64,000 nucleotides of DNA from assembly GCF_009932475.1 (NCBI RefSeq), contig NZ_BJOV01000005.1, forward strand, positions 2,232,001-2,296,000. The letters are read 5' to 3'. Position 1 is the first letter of the stretch, and each line of letters starts with the position of its first letter. Both the position numbers and the translations under genes were made by a program. Below are positions 50,801-59,261 of the stretch, one piece after another. The notes under the pieces are model-generated. The model ran no database searches. It saw nothing but the letters and a program-made list of their open reading frames with translations, and was not told where the DNA came from. Origin of the DNA: Gordonia spumicola. Lineage in GTDB: Bacteria; Actinomycetota; Actinomycetes; Mycobacteriales; Mycobacteriaceae.

Positions 50801-51143
50801 TCCGCACCAGCGGCTCGCGCAAGGCCCCGCCGAGTCGGCCGCCCGCCGACAGGACACGGCGGGTGATCTCGTCGCGCAGCGCCGTCGCCGCGCGCCGATT
50901 GGCCGCGAGGACCAGCACGGACTCGGGGTCGACGCCGGGATCGAGCAGGCGGGCGACGGCCGCATCGGTGATCAACGCCGTCTTGCCGGTGCCCGCACCG
51001 CCGTGCACCCGGAACGGGTGCCACGGACGTGCGGGATCGGCGGCGTGCGGGCCGTGCAGCACCGGCCTGACGTGCTCGGGCCACTCCCGCAGCGTTCCGG
51101 CCGACGCGGGAGCCACGATCAGTCGGGTGTCGGGGCGGGCCAT
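47844..51143 (-). CDS. adnA: AdnAB helicase-nuclease, AdnA subunit
   Basis: 1099 residues from ATG 51143 (MARPDTRLIV). Walker A 'HGGAGTGKT' at 47-55, 'LVLAANRRAATALRDEI', 'HLLVDDAQHLDPQAARLI', 'VVAADTDQSVFGFRGA', 'VLSAHAASGREWEVVAVPGV' and a C-terminal nuclease with 'RPVIVDVKTGKTV'. Cysteines in 'LSRCSLRWMM' and 'GCGHCSLAAACPA' form the Fe-S cluster of AddB/AdnA-type nucleases. Longer in-frame starts (to 51305) would run into the divergent lipV region. Confidence 0.94.
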   Translation of the reverse strand: MARPDTRLIVAPASAGTLREWPEHVRPVLHGPHAADPARPWHPFRVHGGAGTGKTALITDAAVARLLDPGVDPESVLVLAANRRAATALRDEITRRVLSAGGRLGGALREPLVRTVHSYAFAVLRLQAQAHGNPPPRLVTGSEQDVVLRELLAGDVEDGADYWPASLRPALTTNGFAQALRDLLMRAAERGLGPKDLADLGRRHDRPEWVAAGYAYRQYEEGMLLRGAVGLDAPLASATAVDAAELIGSALSAFATDAGLLAAQRQRIRHLLVDDAQHLDPQAARLIEALGAGADSAVVAADTDQSVFGFRGASPRFADGLAADGVRDIVLDVDHRSSAQVNAVARVLTARLPGARPHPFPAIADADAVGDASVRVFSSASKEATAVADTLRRAHLFDGVPWSEMAVIVRSVPRALPALRRAFSSAGVPMATPTDDTPIHRQRAVQAFTSALRLASGGTVESDEVIALLTGPIGAADPAALRRLRRAVRRIDDSAGVDRDSLISLSLALCSDDAADEYLASMSDFEAMPLRLVTKVVRAARKAAGSGVGVEETLWRAWQASGLERRWRARSLRGGRTGDQADRDLDAMLAMFEAAGAFTDNLPSASLTEFVDYLAQLQIPRESRVAVAASDTVAVLSAHAASGREWEVVAVPGVLDGLWPSLRSRGSILHTPALLDLLDGVDADAVDIISRGAVMLAEERRLLLVACSRARSRLLVTAVEDGTGDASPSRFVPEIADALGGYGSDSADDAEPDEIPLDPGVSRVLSLPSLVADLRAAVVAGTEQVLAGVVDAPDERTSSAATLIARLAQAGVPGAAPAEWFGLMGPSTDEPLWTPDRGARSLSPSTVEALSRCSLRWMMERHGGRDGDAEQAVTGTLVHTLVQAVAGRMDPTQVSAALHEVWGRVSSPAEWYSARELERTEAMLTHFRDWLRASRGELTEVGVEVELSADLPQSSPDDMPVRLVGRIDRLETDDAGRPVIVDVKTGKTVISVADAQQHPQLAAYQLALLLGGVDGVPPSQPGGGRLVYVNSANKKTGAAERLQEPLTPEQVQEWLDVVRAAATSSVGPVFTATPNPGCGHCSLAAACPAKLRGKAVTDD

Positions 51144-51207
51144 GCACACATGGAACCACGCCCGTCCGACAATTCCGCGGCCGGTCGACGCCCGTAGAGT
51201 GGCGCAC

Positions 51208-52002
51208 ATGTCCGGACGCCAGACACTGCACACCCACCTGTTCGGTCCCGACGAAGCGGACACGCCGATCGTCGTCGCCCTGCACGGGCTCACCGGGCAC
51301 GGCAAACGCTGGTCGTTCCTCGCCGCCGAGCACCTCCCCGACGTGCGGATCGTCGCACCCGACCTGCTCGGCCACGGTGCCAGCTCGTGGGAGCCGCCGT
51401 GGGCGATCGCCGATCACGTCGCGGCGCTCTCGGCCGCGCTCGACGACCACGTACCCGCCGGTCGACGCGCCGTCGTCCTGGCCCACTCGTACGGCGGAGC
51501 GATCGCGATCCGGCTCGCCCACGCCCGGCCCGACGTCGTCTCCGGGCTGGTGCTCCTCGACCCGGCCCAGGGCCTGCACCCGGCGACGGCACGCGAGTAC
51601 GCGGAGTCCTCACTCGCCCATTGGGGCTATCCGGACGCGGCCGCCGCGGCCGCCGCGAAGCGGATGGAGGGCTGGGCGGAGGTCCCCGACCACATCCTGG
51701 ACGCGGAGATCGCCGACCACCTCGTCGCCACCGATTCGGGCGTGCAGTGGCGGGTGTCCACCCCCGGCGCGGCCGTCGCGTGGAGCGAGATGGCCCGCGA
51801 GTTCGTCCTCCCGCCCGCGGGACTGCCGACGCACGTGGTCGTCGCCGACCGCGTCGAACCGCCCTTCGTCGGGCCCGACTTCCTCGCCGCGTGCGCCGCG
51901 GACCGGTCGGAGTCGGTGACGGTCCATCACGTCGACACCGAACACATGGTCCCGTTCCTCGTCCCCGGTGAGGTCGCGGGCCTGGTCCGCGACCTGCTCT
52001 GA
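51208..52002 (+). CDS. lipV: Alpha/beta-hydrolase LipV-like
   Basis: 264 residues from ATG 51208. 'VVALHGLTGHGKRW' (oxyanion), 'VVLAHSYGGAIAI' (S94), 'VVADRVEPPF' (Asp) and 'VDTEHMVPFL' (His) complete a catalytic triad. It is likely a lipase or esterase with a small acyl substrate. Divergent from adnA by 64 bases; the next gene follows 2 bases later. Position matches lipV of M. tuberculosis. Confidence 0.87.
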   Translation: MSGRQTLHTHLFGPDEADTPIVVALHGLTGHGKRWSFLAAEHLPDVRIVAPDLLGHGASSWEPPWAIADHVAALSAALDDHVPAGRRAVVLAHSYGGAIAIRLAHARPDVVSGLVLLDPAQGLHPATAREYAESSLAHWGYPDAAAAAAAKRMEGWAEVPDHILDAEIADHLVATDSGVQWRVSTPGAAVAWSEMAREFVLPPAGLPTHVVVADRVEPPFVGPDFLAACAADRSESVTVHHVDTEHMVPFLVPGEVAGLVRDLL

Positions 52003-52004
52003 CG

Positions 52005-52301
52005 ATGCCCGCGGTCACCGAGGCTCAGGTGGAGGCCGTCCGCGCGCTCGTCGCCGCCATCCCACCCGGCAAGGTCAGCACGTACGGCGACCTCGCCGCC
52101 GAAGCGGGACTGTCCAGTCCGCGCATCGTCGGGTGGATCATGCGGACCGACTCGGCCGATCTCCCGTGGCATCGGGTGGTCCCGGCCTCCGGCCGCCCGG
52201 CGACCGGTCTGCGCTCACGTCAGCTCGCGAAGCTGCGGGCCGAGGGGACTCCGATCGTCGACGACCGCGTCGTGATGCGCGACGCCCGCCTCACCCGGTA
52301 G
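52005..52301 (+). CDS. Alkyltransferase-like (ATL) DNA-binding protein
   Basis: 98 residues with the MGMT C-terminal fold: 'VSTYGDLAAEAGLSSPRIVGWIMR' contains the recognition helix, and the active-site motif reads 'PWHRVVPASG' with Trp in place of the alkyl-accepting Cys of PCHRV. Such proteins bind O6-alkylguanine and flag it for nucleotide excision repair rather than removing the alkyl group. Probably cotranscribed with lipV. Confidence 0.88.
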   Translation: MPAVTEAQVEAVRALVAAIPPGKVSTYGDLAAEAGLSSPRIVGWIMRTDSADLPWHRVVPASGRPATGLRSRQLAKLRAEGTPIVDDRVVMRDARLTR

Positions 52302-52312
52302 GTGCCGGGGAG

Positions 52313-53161
52313 TCAGACCATCATCCGGACGATGTCGACGACACGCATCAGTCCGGGGAGGGCTCCGGCCGTCGAGCGGGGATGCATCGAGTGGACGGCG
52401 AGGCGGAACATCGCCGCGCGCAGCAGCATCTGCGGCCATTCGGGGATGTCGGACCAGCGTTCGACGAGCTCCTCGTCGGCCCCGCCCCACGCGAGGGCGT
52501 CGACGACGATCACGGCGGACGCCCACGCCGCGGGCCGCCAGTACGGCACCACGTCGGTGATCGCGGGGGCAGCGGCTCCCGCGAACAGCACGGTGCCGAA
52601 GAGGTCTCCGTGAACCACCTGCGACGGCAGGTCGACGGGACGCCGGAAATCGGCGAGGGTCTTCAGTTCGGCGAGGCTCCGGGCGGCGTCCTCCGACTCC
52701 GGCTCGGGCATCCCGGCGGCTCGCGCCGACCGCAGCGGGGTCTCCTCCCACGCCGCACGGTCCGCGGCGATGAAGACGTCGACGTCGGTGAACGGCGGAG
52801 CCGGCGGCTGGAGCAGGAAGCGTGGACGTTCGAGTTTCGCGGTGGCCGCGTGGAGCCGCTCGGCGACGGCGAGCACCTCGTCGTGGCGCGGTTCCGGGCT
52901 GCCCGCCACATAGGTGTCGGCACGCCAGCCGGACACGACGTACCGGCCGTCGGACGCCCGGAGCGGGCGCGCGATGCGCATGCCCTCGACGTACAGGTTC
53001 TCGCGGGCGGTCGCCGACCACGCCGCACGTGCGCGGTCGGGCACCAGGGTCAGGACCACTTCGCCGACCCGCCAGCCGACGCCGTCCATCGCGATCGGCG
53101 GGTGAGCCGTCAATCCGAACGTGGTCAGCACCTGTACCGGCGGCTCGACGATGGTGGTCAC
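52313..53161 (-). CDS. TIGR02569-family actinobacterial protein (kinase-like fold)
   Basis: 282 residues. 'GWRVGEVVLTLVPDRARAAW', 'RYVVSGWRADTYVAG' and 'PSQVVHGDLFGTVLF' with 'ITDVVPYWRPAAW' resemble an aminoglycoside-phosphotransferase-like fold, with HGD as a possible catalytic loop. The usual DxD metal site is replaced by TDVV. Function unknown. The same gene lies between the ATL and moeZ genes in M. tuberculosis. Confidence 0.82.
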   Translation of the reverse strand: MTTIVEPPVQVLTTFGLTAHPPIAMDGVGWRVGEVVLTLVPDRARAAWSATARENLYVEGMRIARPLRASDGRYVVSGWRADTYVAGSPEPRHDEVLAVAERLHAATAKLERPRFLLQPPAPPFTDVDVFIAADRAAWEETPLRSARAAGMPEPESEDAARSLAELKTLADFRRPVDLPSQVVHGDLFGTVLFAGAAAPAITDVVPYWRPAAWASAVIVVDALAWGGADEELVERWSDIPEWPQMLLRAAMFRLAVHSMHPRSTAGALPGLMRVVDIVRMMV

Positions 53162-53222
53162 CTCGTCAGACTACCCACGGACCGCCTGGTTATCGTGCAG
53201 CGACACCGTGATCGGCCGCGCG

Positions 53223-53501
53223 TCAACCGGCCTGGTTGGCGAACCGCTTGGCCGAGCGCTCCTTGGCCTTGGCCGCCTCCACCTCGCGGTCCTTAGGCGG
53301 CGCGGCGGTCGTCAACTCATCCATGAGTCGCCGAGTGATCGCGGCGATCTCGTCGACGGCGCGCTCGAACACCTCCGCGTTGGCCTGGCTGGGAGCGTTG
53401 TAGCCGGACACCTTCCGCACGAACTGCAGGCTCGCGGCCCGCACCTCGTCGTCGGTGGCCGTCGGCTCGAAGTTGAACAGGGGTTTGATGTTGCGGCACA
53501 T
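53223..53501 (-). CDS. DUF2277 family protein
   Basis: 92 residues from ATG 53501. It starts 'MCRNIKPLFNFEPTATDDEV', the invariant family opening, continues 'ASLQFVRKVSGYNAPSQAN' and ends in a basic Lys/Arg/Ala helix. Function unknown. Confidence 0.85.
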   Translation of the reverse strand: MCRNIKPLFNFEPTATDDEVRAASLQFVRKVSGYNAPSQANAEVFERAVDEIAAITRRLMDELTTAAPPKDREVEAAKAKERSAKRFANQAG

Positions 53502-53557
53502 GATCGCGGGTCCCTTCGTCGTGACTCCATCGTGCCACTCGGCGGCGTCCGACGCGG

Positions 53558-54730
53558 TCAGTAGACGGGCATCGTCGGGTCGACGGCGGCCGCCCACGAG
53601 GCGATGCCGCCGCCCAGGTGGACGGCGTCGGCGAATCCCTCGCGGTGCAGGACCGCGAGCGCCCGCGCGGATCGGACTCCCGTCTTGCAGTAGACGACGA
53701 TCCGGCGGTCGTGCGGGAGGTCGCCGAGCCCGCGGCCCGACTCGATCTCGCCGACCGGGACGAGCACCGCGCCGTCGATGCGGTTGATCTCGAACTCGAC
53801 GGGTTCGCGGACGTCCACGACCGCGGGCGGCGACGGACCCGCCAGCACGTCCCGCAGCTCGGCGGGCGTCCAGGTGGCGCCCGCAGCCGCGGCCGCGGCG
53901 TCGTCGGACACGACGCCGCAGAACTCGTCGTAGTCGATGAGTCCGGTGATCGACGCGCCCGCCGGGTCACGCTCGAGCCGGACCGCCTTGTAGGTCATGG
54001 CGAGCGCGTCGTACGTCATCAGCCTGCCGAGCAGCGATTCGCCGAGGCCGCAGATCAGTTTCACCGTCTCCGTCGCCATGATCGACCCGACCGACGCGCA
54101 CAGGACGCCGAGCACGCCGCCCTCGGCGCACGACGGGACCGTCCCCGGCGGCGGGGCCTGCGGGTACAGGTCGCGCAGATTGAGTCCCCTGCCGTCCGGC
54201 GCGTTCTGCCAGAACACCGACACCTGACCGTCGAATCGGTAGATGGATCCCCACACCACGGGCTTGCCCGCGAGGACGGCGGCGTCGTTGCACAGGTAGC
54301 GGGTCGCGAAGTTGTCGGCGCCGTCGACGATCACGTCGTACCGGCCGAACAGGTCGACGGCGCCCTCGGGCTCGAGCCGCTCGTCGTGGACGACCACGTC
54401 GACGTGCGGGTTGATCGCGGCGATGGAGTCGCGCGCACTGTGCGTCTTGGGCCGTCCCAGATCGGCGACGCCGTGGATCACCTGCCGTTGCAGGTTCGAC
54501 TCGTCGACGGTGTCGAAGTCGATGATCCCGATCGTCCCGACGCCCGCCGCGGCCAGATACAGCAGTGTCGGCGAGCCGAGCCCTCCCGCGCCGAGCACGA
54601 GCACACGCGCGTTCTTCAGTCGCCGCTGCCCGGTGACTCCGACGTCCGGGATGATCAGGTGTCTGCTGTACCGCGCGACCTCGTCACGCGTCAGTTCGGC
54701 GCCCGGTTCGACGAGCGGCGGGAGGCTCAT
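53558..54730 (-). CDS. moeZ: Adenylyltransferase/sulfurtransferase MoeZ
   Basis: 390 residues from ATG 54730. The E1-like domain has 'VLVLGAGGLGSPTLLYLAAAG', 'DFDTVDESNLQRQVIH' and 'IVDGADNFATRYLCND'. A C-terminal rhodanese domain carries the persulfide cysteine in 'IVVYCKTGVRSARAL'. It activates ubiquitin-like sulfur carrier proteins and transfers sulfur for molybdopterin, thiamine or cysteine pathways. Four-base overlap with the upstream DUF3152 gene. Confidence 0.92.
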   Translation of the reverse strand: MSLPPLVEPGAELTRDEVARYSRHLIIPDVGVTGQRRLKNARVLVLGAGGLGSPTLLYLAAAGVGTIGIIDFDTVDESNLQRQVIHGVADLGRPKTHSARDSIAAINPHVDVVVHDERLEPEGAVDLFGRYDVIVDGADNFATRYLCNDAAVLAGKPVVWGSIYRFDGQVSVFWQNAPDGRGLNLRDLYPQAPPPGTVPSCAEGGVLGVLCASVGSIMATETVKLICGLGESLLGRLMTYDALAMTYKAVRLERDPAGASITGLIDYDEFCGVVSDDAAAAAAGATWTPAELRDVLAGPSPPAVVDVREPVEFEINRIDGAVLVPVGEIESGRGLGDLPHDRRIVVYCKTGVRSARALAVLHREGFADAVHLGGGIASWAAAVDPTMPVY

Positions 54731-55704
54731 TCCCCTTCGGTCGGGTACGGCCACGGGTTGGGGCGGCAGACGAGCGACCGGTCGGCTTTCATGTCGGGGT
54801 CGAGGGCCATGATGTCCTTGTTCGCGGTGCCGAACGTCTGCTGCATCATGATCGGCGCGAGGTCGCCGTCCTTCGGGCACGGCTTGTGCTTCTCGTATCC
54901 GATGCCGTGGCCCACTTCGTGGTTCACGAGGTACTGGCGGTAGGCGACGTCGTCGCCGTCGAACGGCCGGGCGCCGCGCACCCATCGTGCCTCGTTGAGC
55001 ACGACGCGATGATCCGGCGGGTAGAAGCACGACGTCTCGAGCTTGATCTGATTGCCGCACAACTCGTGCGTGGTGTCGGTGGACGTGAGCGAGATGCGCA
55101 GGTCGGGGACGCCCTTGTCGACGCGCTTGAACGAGACCTCGCCGCCGCCGATCCAGCTGCGCGGATTGTTGAGTGTGGTGTCGACGAACTTCGCGAGCGA
55201 CTTGTCGCCGCCGAACTGCGACGCGTCGATGCCCTTCTCCACCTCGACCGAATACGTGTACACCTGCTTGCCGGTGCCGAATCGGTCACCCGATCCGGAC
55301 ACCACGCGGAACTCGGTCGTGCCCTTGGTGGTGAACTTCCCGCCGTCGGGCAGCGCGCCCGCGGGCAGCGCGTCGGCGGCGATGTCGCCGGTCGGCACGC
55401 CGATCGCGTGCGTCTCCTCGCTGACCTTGGCGTTGCGCATGTCCGGGTCGGCGTCGGCGCTGTCGGCCGTGGTGCCCCCGCCACCGCGGACCGTGGCGAC
55501 GAGCAGCAGCACCGTCAGGACCGCGAGCACCGGGATCGCATACGCACGCCAACCGAAGGCGCGGACGAATCTCGCGAACGGGTTCGACGACGTCTCGTTC
55601 GTCGAGTCCTCGTCGTCGACGGTCGGATCCCAACGAGCGCGCAACGGCTGATCAGGCCGTGGGCGTCGGGGGCGAGTCACCCCGGGGTCAGGTGTACCGG
55701 TCAC
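54727..55704 (-). CDS. DUF3152 membrane-anchored zincin-like protein
   Basis: 325 residues. A cytoplasmic N terminus of about 55 residues, one span ('AYAIPVLAVLTVLLLVAT', about 54-71), then an extracytoplasmic domain with 'NHEVGHGIGYEKHKPC' (H262, E263, H266, G269, H273), which is an HExxHxxGxxxH metalloprotease motif. Four cysteines probably form disulfides. Substrate unknown. ATGA overlap with moeZ. Confidence 0.86.
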   Translation of the reverse strand: MTGTPDPGVTRPRRPRPDQPLRARWDPTVDDEDSTNETSSNPFARFVRAFGWRAYAIPVLAVLTVLLLVATVRGGGGTTADSADADPDMRNAKVSEETHAIGVPTGDIAADALPAGALPDGGKFTTKGTTEFRVVSGSGDRFGTGKQVYTYSVEVEKGIDASQFGGDKSLAKFVDTTLNNPRSWIGGGEVSFKRVDKGVPDLRISLTSTDTTHELCGNQIKLETSCFYPPDHRVVLNEARWVRGARPFDGDDVAYRQYLVNHEVGHGIGYEKHKPCPKDGDLAPIMMQQTFGTANKDIMALDPDMKADRSLVCRPNPWPYPTEGE

Positions 55705-55743
55705 GTCACAACTTTCTCACAAGTGCCGCCGACCTTTCCGTAG

Positions 55744-56469
<726 letters not shown>

Positions 56470-56482
56470 TCCCCCGAGACTC

Positions 56483-56516
56483 GAGAGACCCGCCGGACGC
56501 GTCCGGCGGGTCTCTC
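56483..56516. terminator. Bidirectional terminator
   Basis: A 34-base perfect palindrome (17-base arms) 13 bases after the TetR stop and 22 bases from the DUF3107 stop, ending both convergent genes. Confidence 0.85.
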
Positions 56517-56538
56517 CTCGTTCTTGGGGTGGTCAGTG

Positions 56539-56769
56539 TCAGGCGCCGAAGCCCACTCGACGGGGCTCGGAGCTGCCGACCTCGACGTACGCGATCTTCG
56601 ACGACGGGATCAGGACCTTGGATCCCTTCTCGTCGACGAGTTCGAGGACCGCGTCGGTCCCTGCGAGGGCGGCTGCCACCTTCGCGTGCACGTCGTCGCC
56701 TGCGGCCGTGGTGTTCACAGCCAGCTCACGGGGGTTGTTGTCGATGCCGATCTTCACCTCAACGCTCAT
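56539..56769 (-). CDS. DUF3107 family protein
   Basis: 76 residues. 'MSVEVKIGIDNNPRELAVNT', 'LVDEKGSKVLIPSSKIAYVEV' and the 'RRVGFGA' end are typical; this is the family of M. tuberculosis TB9.4. Function unknown. It lies 11 bases downstream of the ferritin-like gene and is probably cotranscribed. Confidence 0.88.
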   Translation of the reverse strand: MSVEVKIGIDNNPRELAVNTTAAGDDVHAKVAAALAGTDAVLELVDEKGSKVLIPSSKIAYVEVGSSEPRRVGFGA

Positions 56770-56780
56770 GGCGACAGACT

Positions 56781-57425
56781 CTACGCGAGATCCAGGTCAG
56801 CCATCCGCTGCGCGTGCCGCTCGGCGATGGCGTCGAAGAACGACGCGGCCGTCGCCAGGCTGGCGTCACCGGAGAACAGCAGGTCCATCACCTCGTCCTC
56901 CTCGGCGAGGACCCACTGCATGTGGGTGATCGCCTCACCGAGCAGGCGTCGACCCCACAGGGCGAGCGGCGACCGCAGCGCCGGGTCGGCGGCGATCGCG
57001 GCACGGACCTGGGTGACGGCGAAGTCCGACGATCCGGTGCTGTCCATGACCGACTTCATCACCGACTGCACCTCCTCCGGCATCGCATCGGCCAGCTCGA
57101 CGTAGAAGTCGGCCGCGAGCCCGTCGCCGATGTGCATCTTGACCAGTGCTTCGAGCCACGAGCTCGGCGTGGTGACCCGGTGGTACTCGTCGAACACCTT
57201 CGAGTGGCGCGAGACCGCGCGGTCCGGGTCGCCGCCCGCCTCGACGAGCTGGGCGGCGAGTTCTTCGAAGTGCCCCATCTCCGCCGCGATCAGCCGCACG
57301 ATCGCCACCCGGTCGGACGTCGTCGGGGCCATGGCCGACTCGTCGATCAGCCGGTAACAGGCCGCGAACTCGCCCGCGAGAAGGACTTCGTAGAGCTTGA
57401 CGGTGGCGTTCGACGTGTTCGACAT
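56781..57425 (-). CDS. Ferritin-like fold protein
   Basis: 214 residues from ATG 57425. A four-helix pattern with possible iron ligands in 'LLAGEFAACYRLIDESA', 'LIAAEMGHFEELAAQL' (ExxH) and 'LGEAITHMQWVLAEEDEV'. Relatives include MiaE-like diiron hydroxylases; the M. tuberculosis gene at this place is uncharacterised. Divergent from rhlE. Confidence 0.8.
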   Translation of the reverse strand: MSNTSNATVKLYEVLLAGEFAACYRLIDESAMAPTTSDRVAIVRLIAAEMGHFEELAAQLVEAGGDPDRAVSRHSKVFDEYHRVTTPSSWLEALVKMHIGDGLAADFYVELADAMPEEVQSVMKSVMDSTGSSDFAVTQVRAAIAADPALRSPLALWGRRLLGEAITHMQWVLAEEDEVMDLLFSGDASLATAASFFDAIAERHAQRMADLDLA

Positions 57426-57643
57426 GGGAGCAAGCGTATGCAAGGCGGTACACTCGGGCCAGACGTGGGGAGAATCCCGCAGCTGGCGCCCTCGAAAGAC
57501 ACGATCCCCTGGGCGCCGCCGGGCCAGACGACCGCGTCCAACCTTGAGCGCGCACCGCAGATGCCACGCCGAGGGCCCTGCCAGCCAGGATCCCGCGAAG
57601 CCGATGTGTGCGTGCACAGCACACGAGAGGCATACAACCGCAC

Positions 57644-59239
57644 ATGACAACCGACACCACCGTCGACGACTCGATTCAGACGACGATCGTCGACGAGGAC
57701 CATCAGGCTCCGACGTTCACCGAGCTCGGCGTCGACGACGCCATCGTCGCCGCCCTCGCCGCGGACGGCAAGGAGCGCACGTTCGCGATCCAGGAACTGA
57801 CCCTCCCCCTCGCGATCGCTGGCAGCGATCTCATCGGCCAGGCCCGCACCGGCATGGGCAAGACGTTCGGCTTCGGCGTCCCCCTGCTGCACCGGCTCGT
57901 CACAGCCGAGAAGTCGGGCCTGCGCGCCCTGGACACCACCCCGCGCGCGCTGGTCATCGTCCCGACGCGCGAACTGTGCGTCCAGGTGACCGAAGACTTG
58001 GTCACCGCGTCCAAGGGCGTCGACGTGACCCTCGCCGACGGCGCCGTCCGTCCGTTGAAGATCACCTCGATCTACGGCGGCCGCCCGTACGAGCAGCAGA
58101 TCGCGGAGCTGCAGGGCGGAGTCGACGTCGTCGTCGGCACGCCCGGCCGCCTCCTCGACCTCGCGCAGCAGGGCCACCTGGTGCTCGGCAAGGTCGCGAT
58201 CCTGGTGCTCGACGAGGCCGACGAGATGCTCGACCTCGGCTTCCTCCCCGACATCGAACGCATCATGGGCGCACTGCCGACCGACCGCCAGACGATGCTG
58301 TTCTCGGCGACCATGCCCGGCCCGATCGTCACACTGGCCCGCACGTTCCTGAACCGTCCGACGCACATCCGCGCCGAGCAGGCCAACGACTCGGCGGTCC
58401 ACGAGCGCACCACCCAGTACGTCTACCGGGCGCACGCCCTCGACAAGGCCGAGCTGGTGGCCCGCATCCTGCAGGCCGACGGCCGCGGCGCGACGATGAT
58501 CTTCACCCGCACCAAGCGCACCGCGCAGAAGGTCGCCGACGACCTCGCCGAGCGCGGCTTCAAGGTGGGCGCGGTGCACGGCGACCTCGGCCAGGTGGCC
58601 CGCGAGAAGTCGCTCGGCAAGTTCCGCGACGGCACGGTCGACGTGCTGGTCGCCACGGACGTCGCCGCCCGCGGCATCGACATCGACGATGTGACGCACG
58701 TCATCAACTACCAGTGCCCAGAGGACGACAAGACCTACGTGCACCGCATCGGCCGCACCGGTCGTGCGGGCCGCACCGGCATCGCCGTGACGCTCGTCGA
58801 CTGGGACGAGATCCACCGTTGGGAGCTCATCGACAAGGCGCTCGGCCTCGGCATCCCCGAGCCTGTCGAGACGTACTCGACGTCGGATCACCTCCGCGAG
58901 GAGATGTCGATCCCGGAGGACGCGAACGGCCGCGTCGAGGGCGCCCGTCAGACCTCGGACGAGCGTCGTGAGGCCCGCGCCGACCGTCCGAAGCGGGAGC
59001 GGACCCGCACGCGTCGTCGCACCCGCGGCGGCCAGACGCCGGACGCAGCGGCGTCGACCGACGCGAGCGACACCGCGACCGGCGACGAGTCCGCCGACGC
59101 GGTGTCGGCCGCGACCGACGCAGCTCCGGCCGAGGGCGGCGACAAGCCCCGTCGTCCGCGCCGTCGCCGTCGCCGTTCCGGCGGCAAGCCCGCGGGCGAC
59201 GCCGCGGCCGCACCGTCGTCCGACGGCGCGTCGGACTGA
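57644..59239 (+). CDS. rhlE: DEAD-box RNA helicase RhlE-type
   Basis: 531 residues from ATG 57644; GTG 57608 would add 12 residues. Motif I 'ARTGMGKT' (67-74), Ia 'IVPTRELCVQV', II 'VLDEADEMLDLGF', III 'LFSATMPGP', V 'LVATDVAARGIDIDDV' and VI 'YVHRIGRTGRAGR'. The last 90 residues are Arg/Ala-rich and unstructured, likely for RNA binding. It remodels RNA in decay or ribosome assembly. Confidence 0.92.
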   Translation: MTTDTTVDDSIQTTIVDEDHQAPTFTELGVDDAIVAALAADGKERTFAIQELTLPLAIAGSDLIGQARTGMGKTFGFGVPLLHRLVTAEKSGLRALDTTPRALVIVPTRELCVQVTEDLVTASKGVDVTLADGAVRPLKITSIYGGRPYEQQIAELQGGVDVVVGTPGRLLDLAQQGHLVLGKVAILVLDEADEMLDLGFLPDIERIMGALPTDRQTMLFSATMPGPIVTLARTFLNRPTHIRAEQANDSAVHERTTQYVYRAHALDKAELVARILQADGRGATMIFTRTKRTAQKVADDLAERGFKVGAVHGDLGQVAREKSLGKFRDGTVDVLVATDVAARGIDIDDVTHVINYQCPEDDKTYVHRIGRTGRAGRTGIAVTLVDWDEIHRWELIDKALGLGIPEPVETYSTSDHLREEMSIPEDANGRVEGARQTSDERREARADRPKRERTRTRRRTRGGQTPDAAASTDASDTATGDESADAVSAATDAAPAEGGDKPRRPRRRRRRSGGKPAGDAAAAPSSDGASD

Positions 59240-59261
59240 CTGTTTCCGTACTGTCGCCGAT

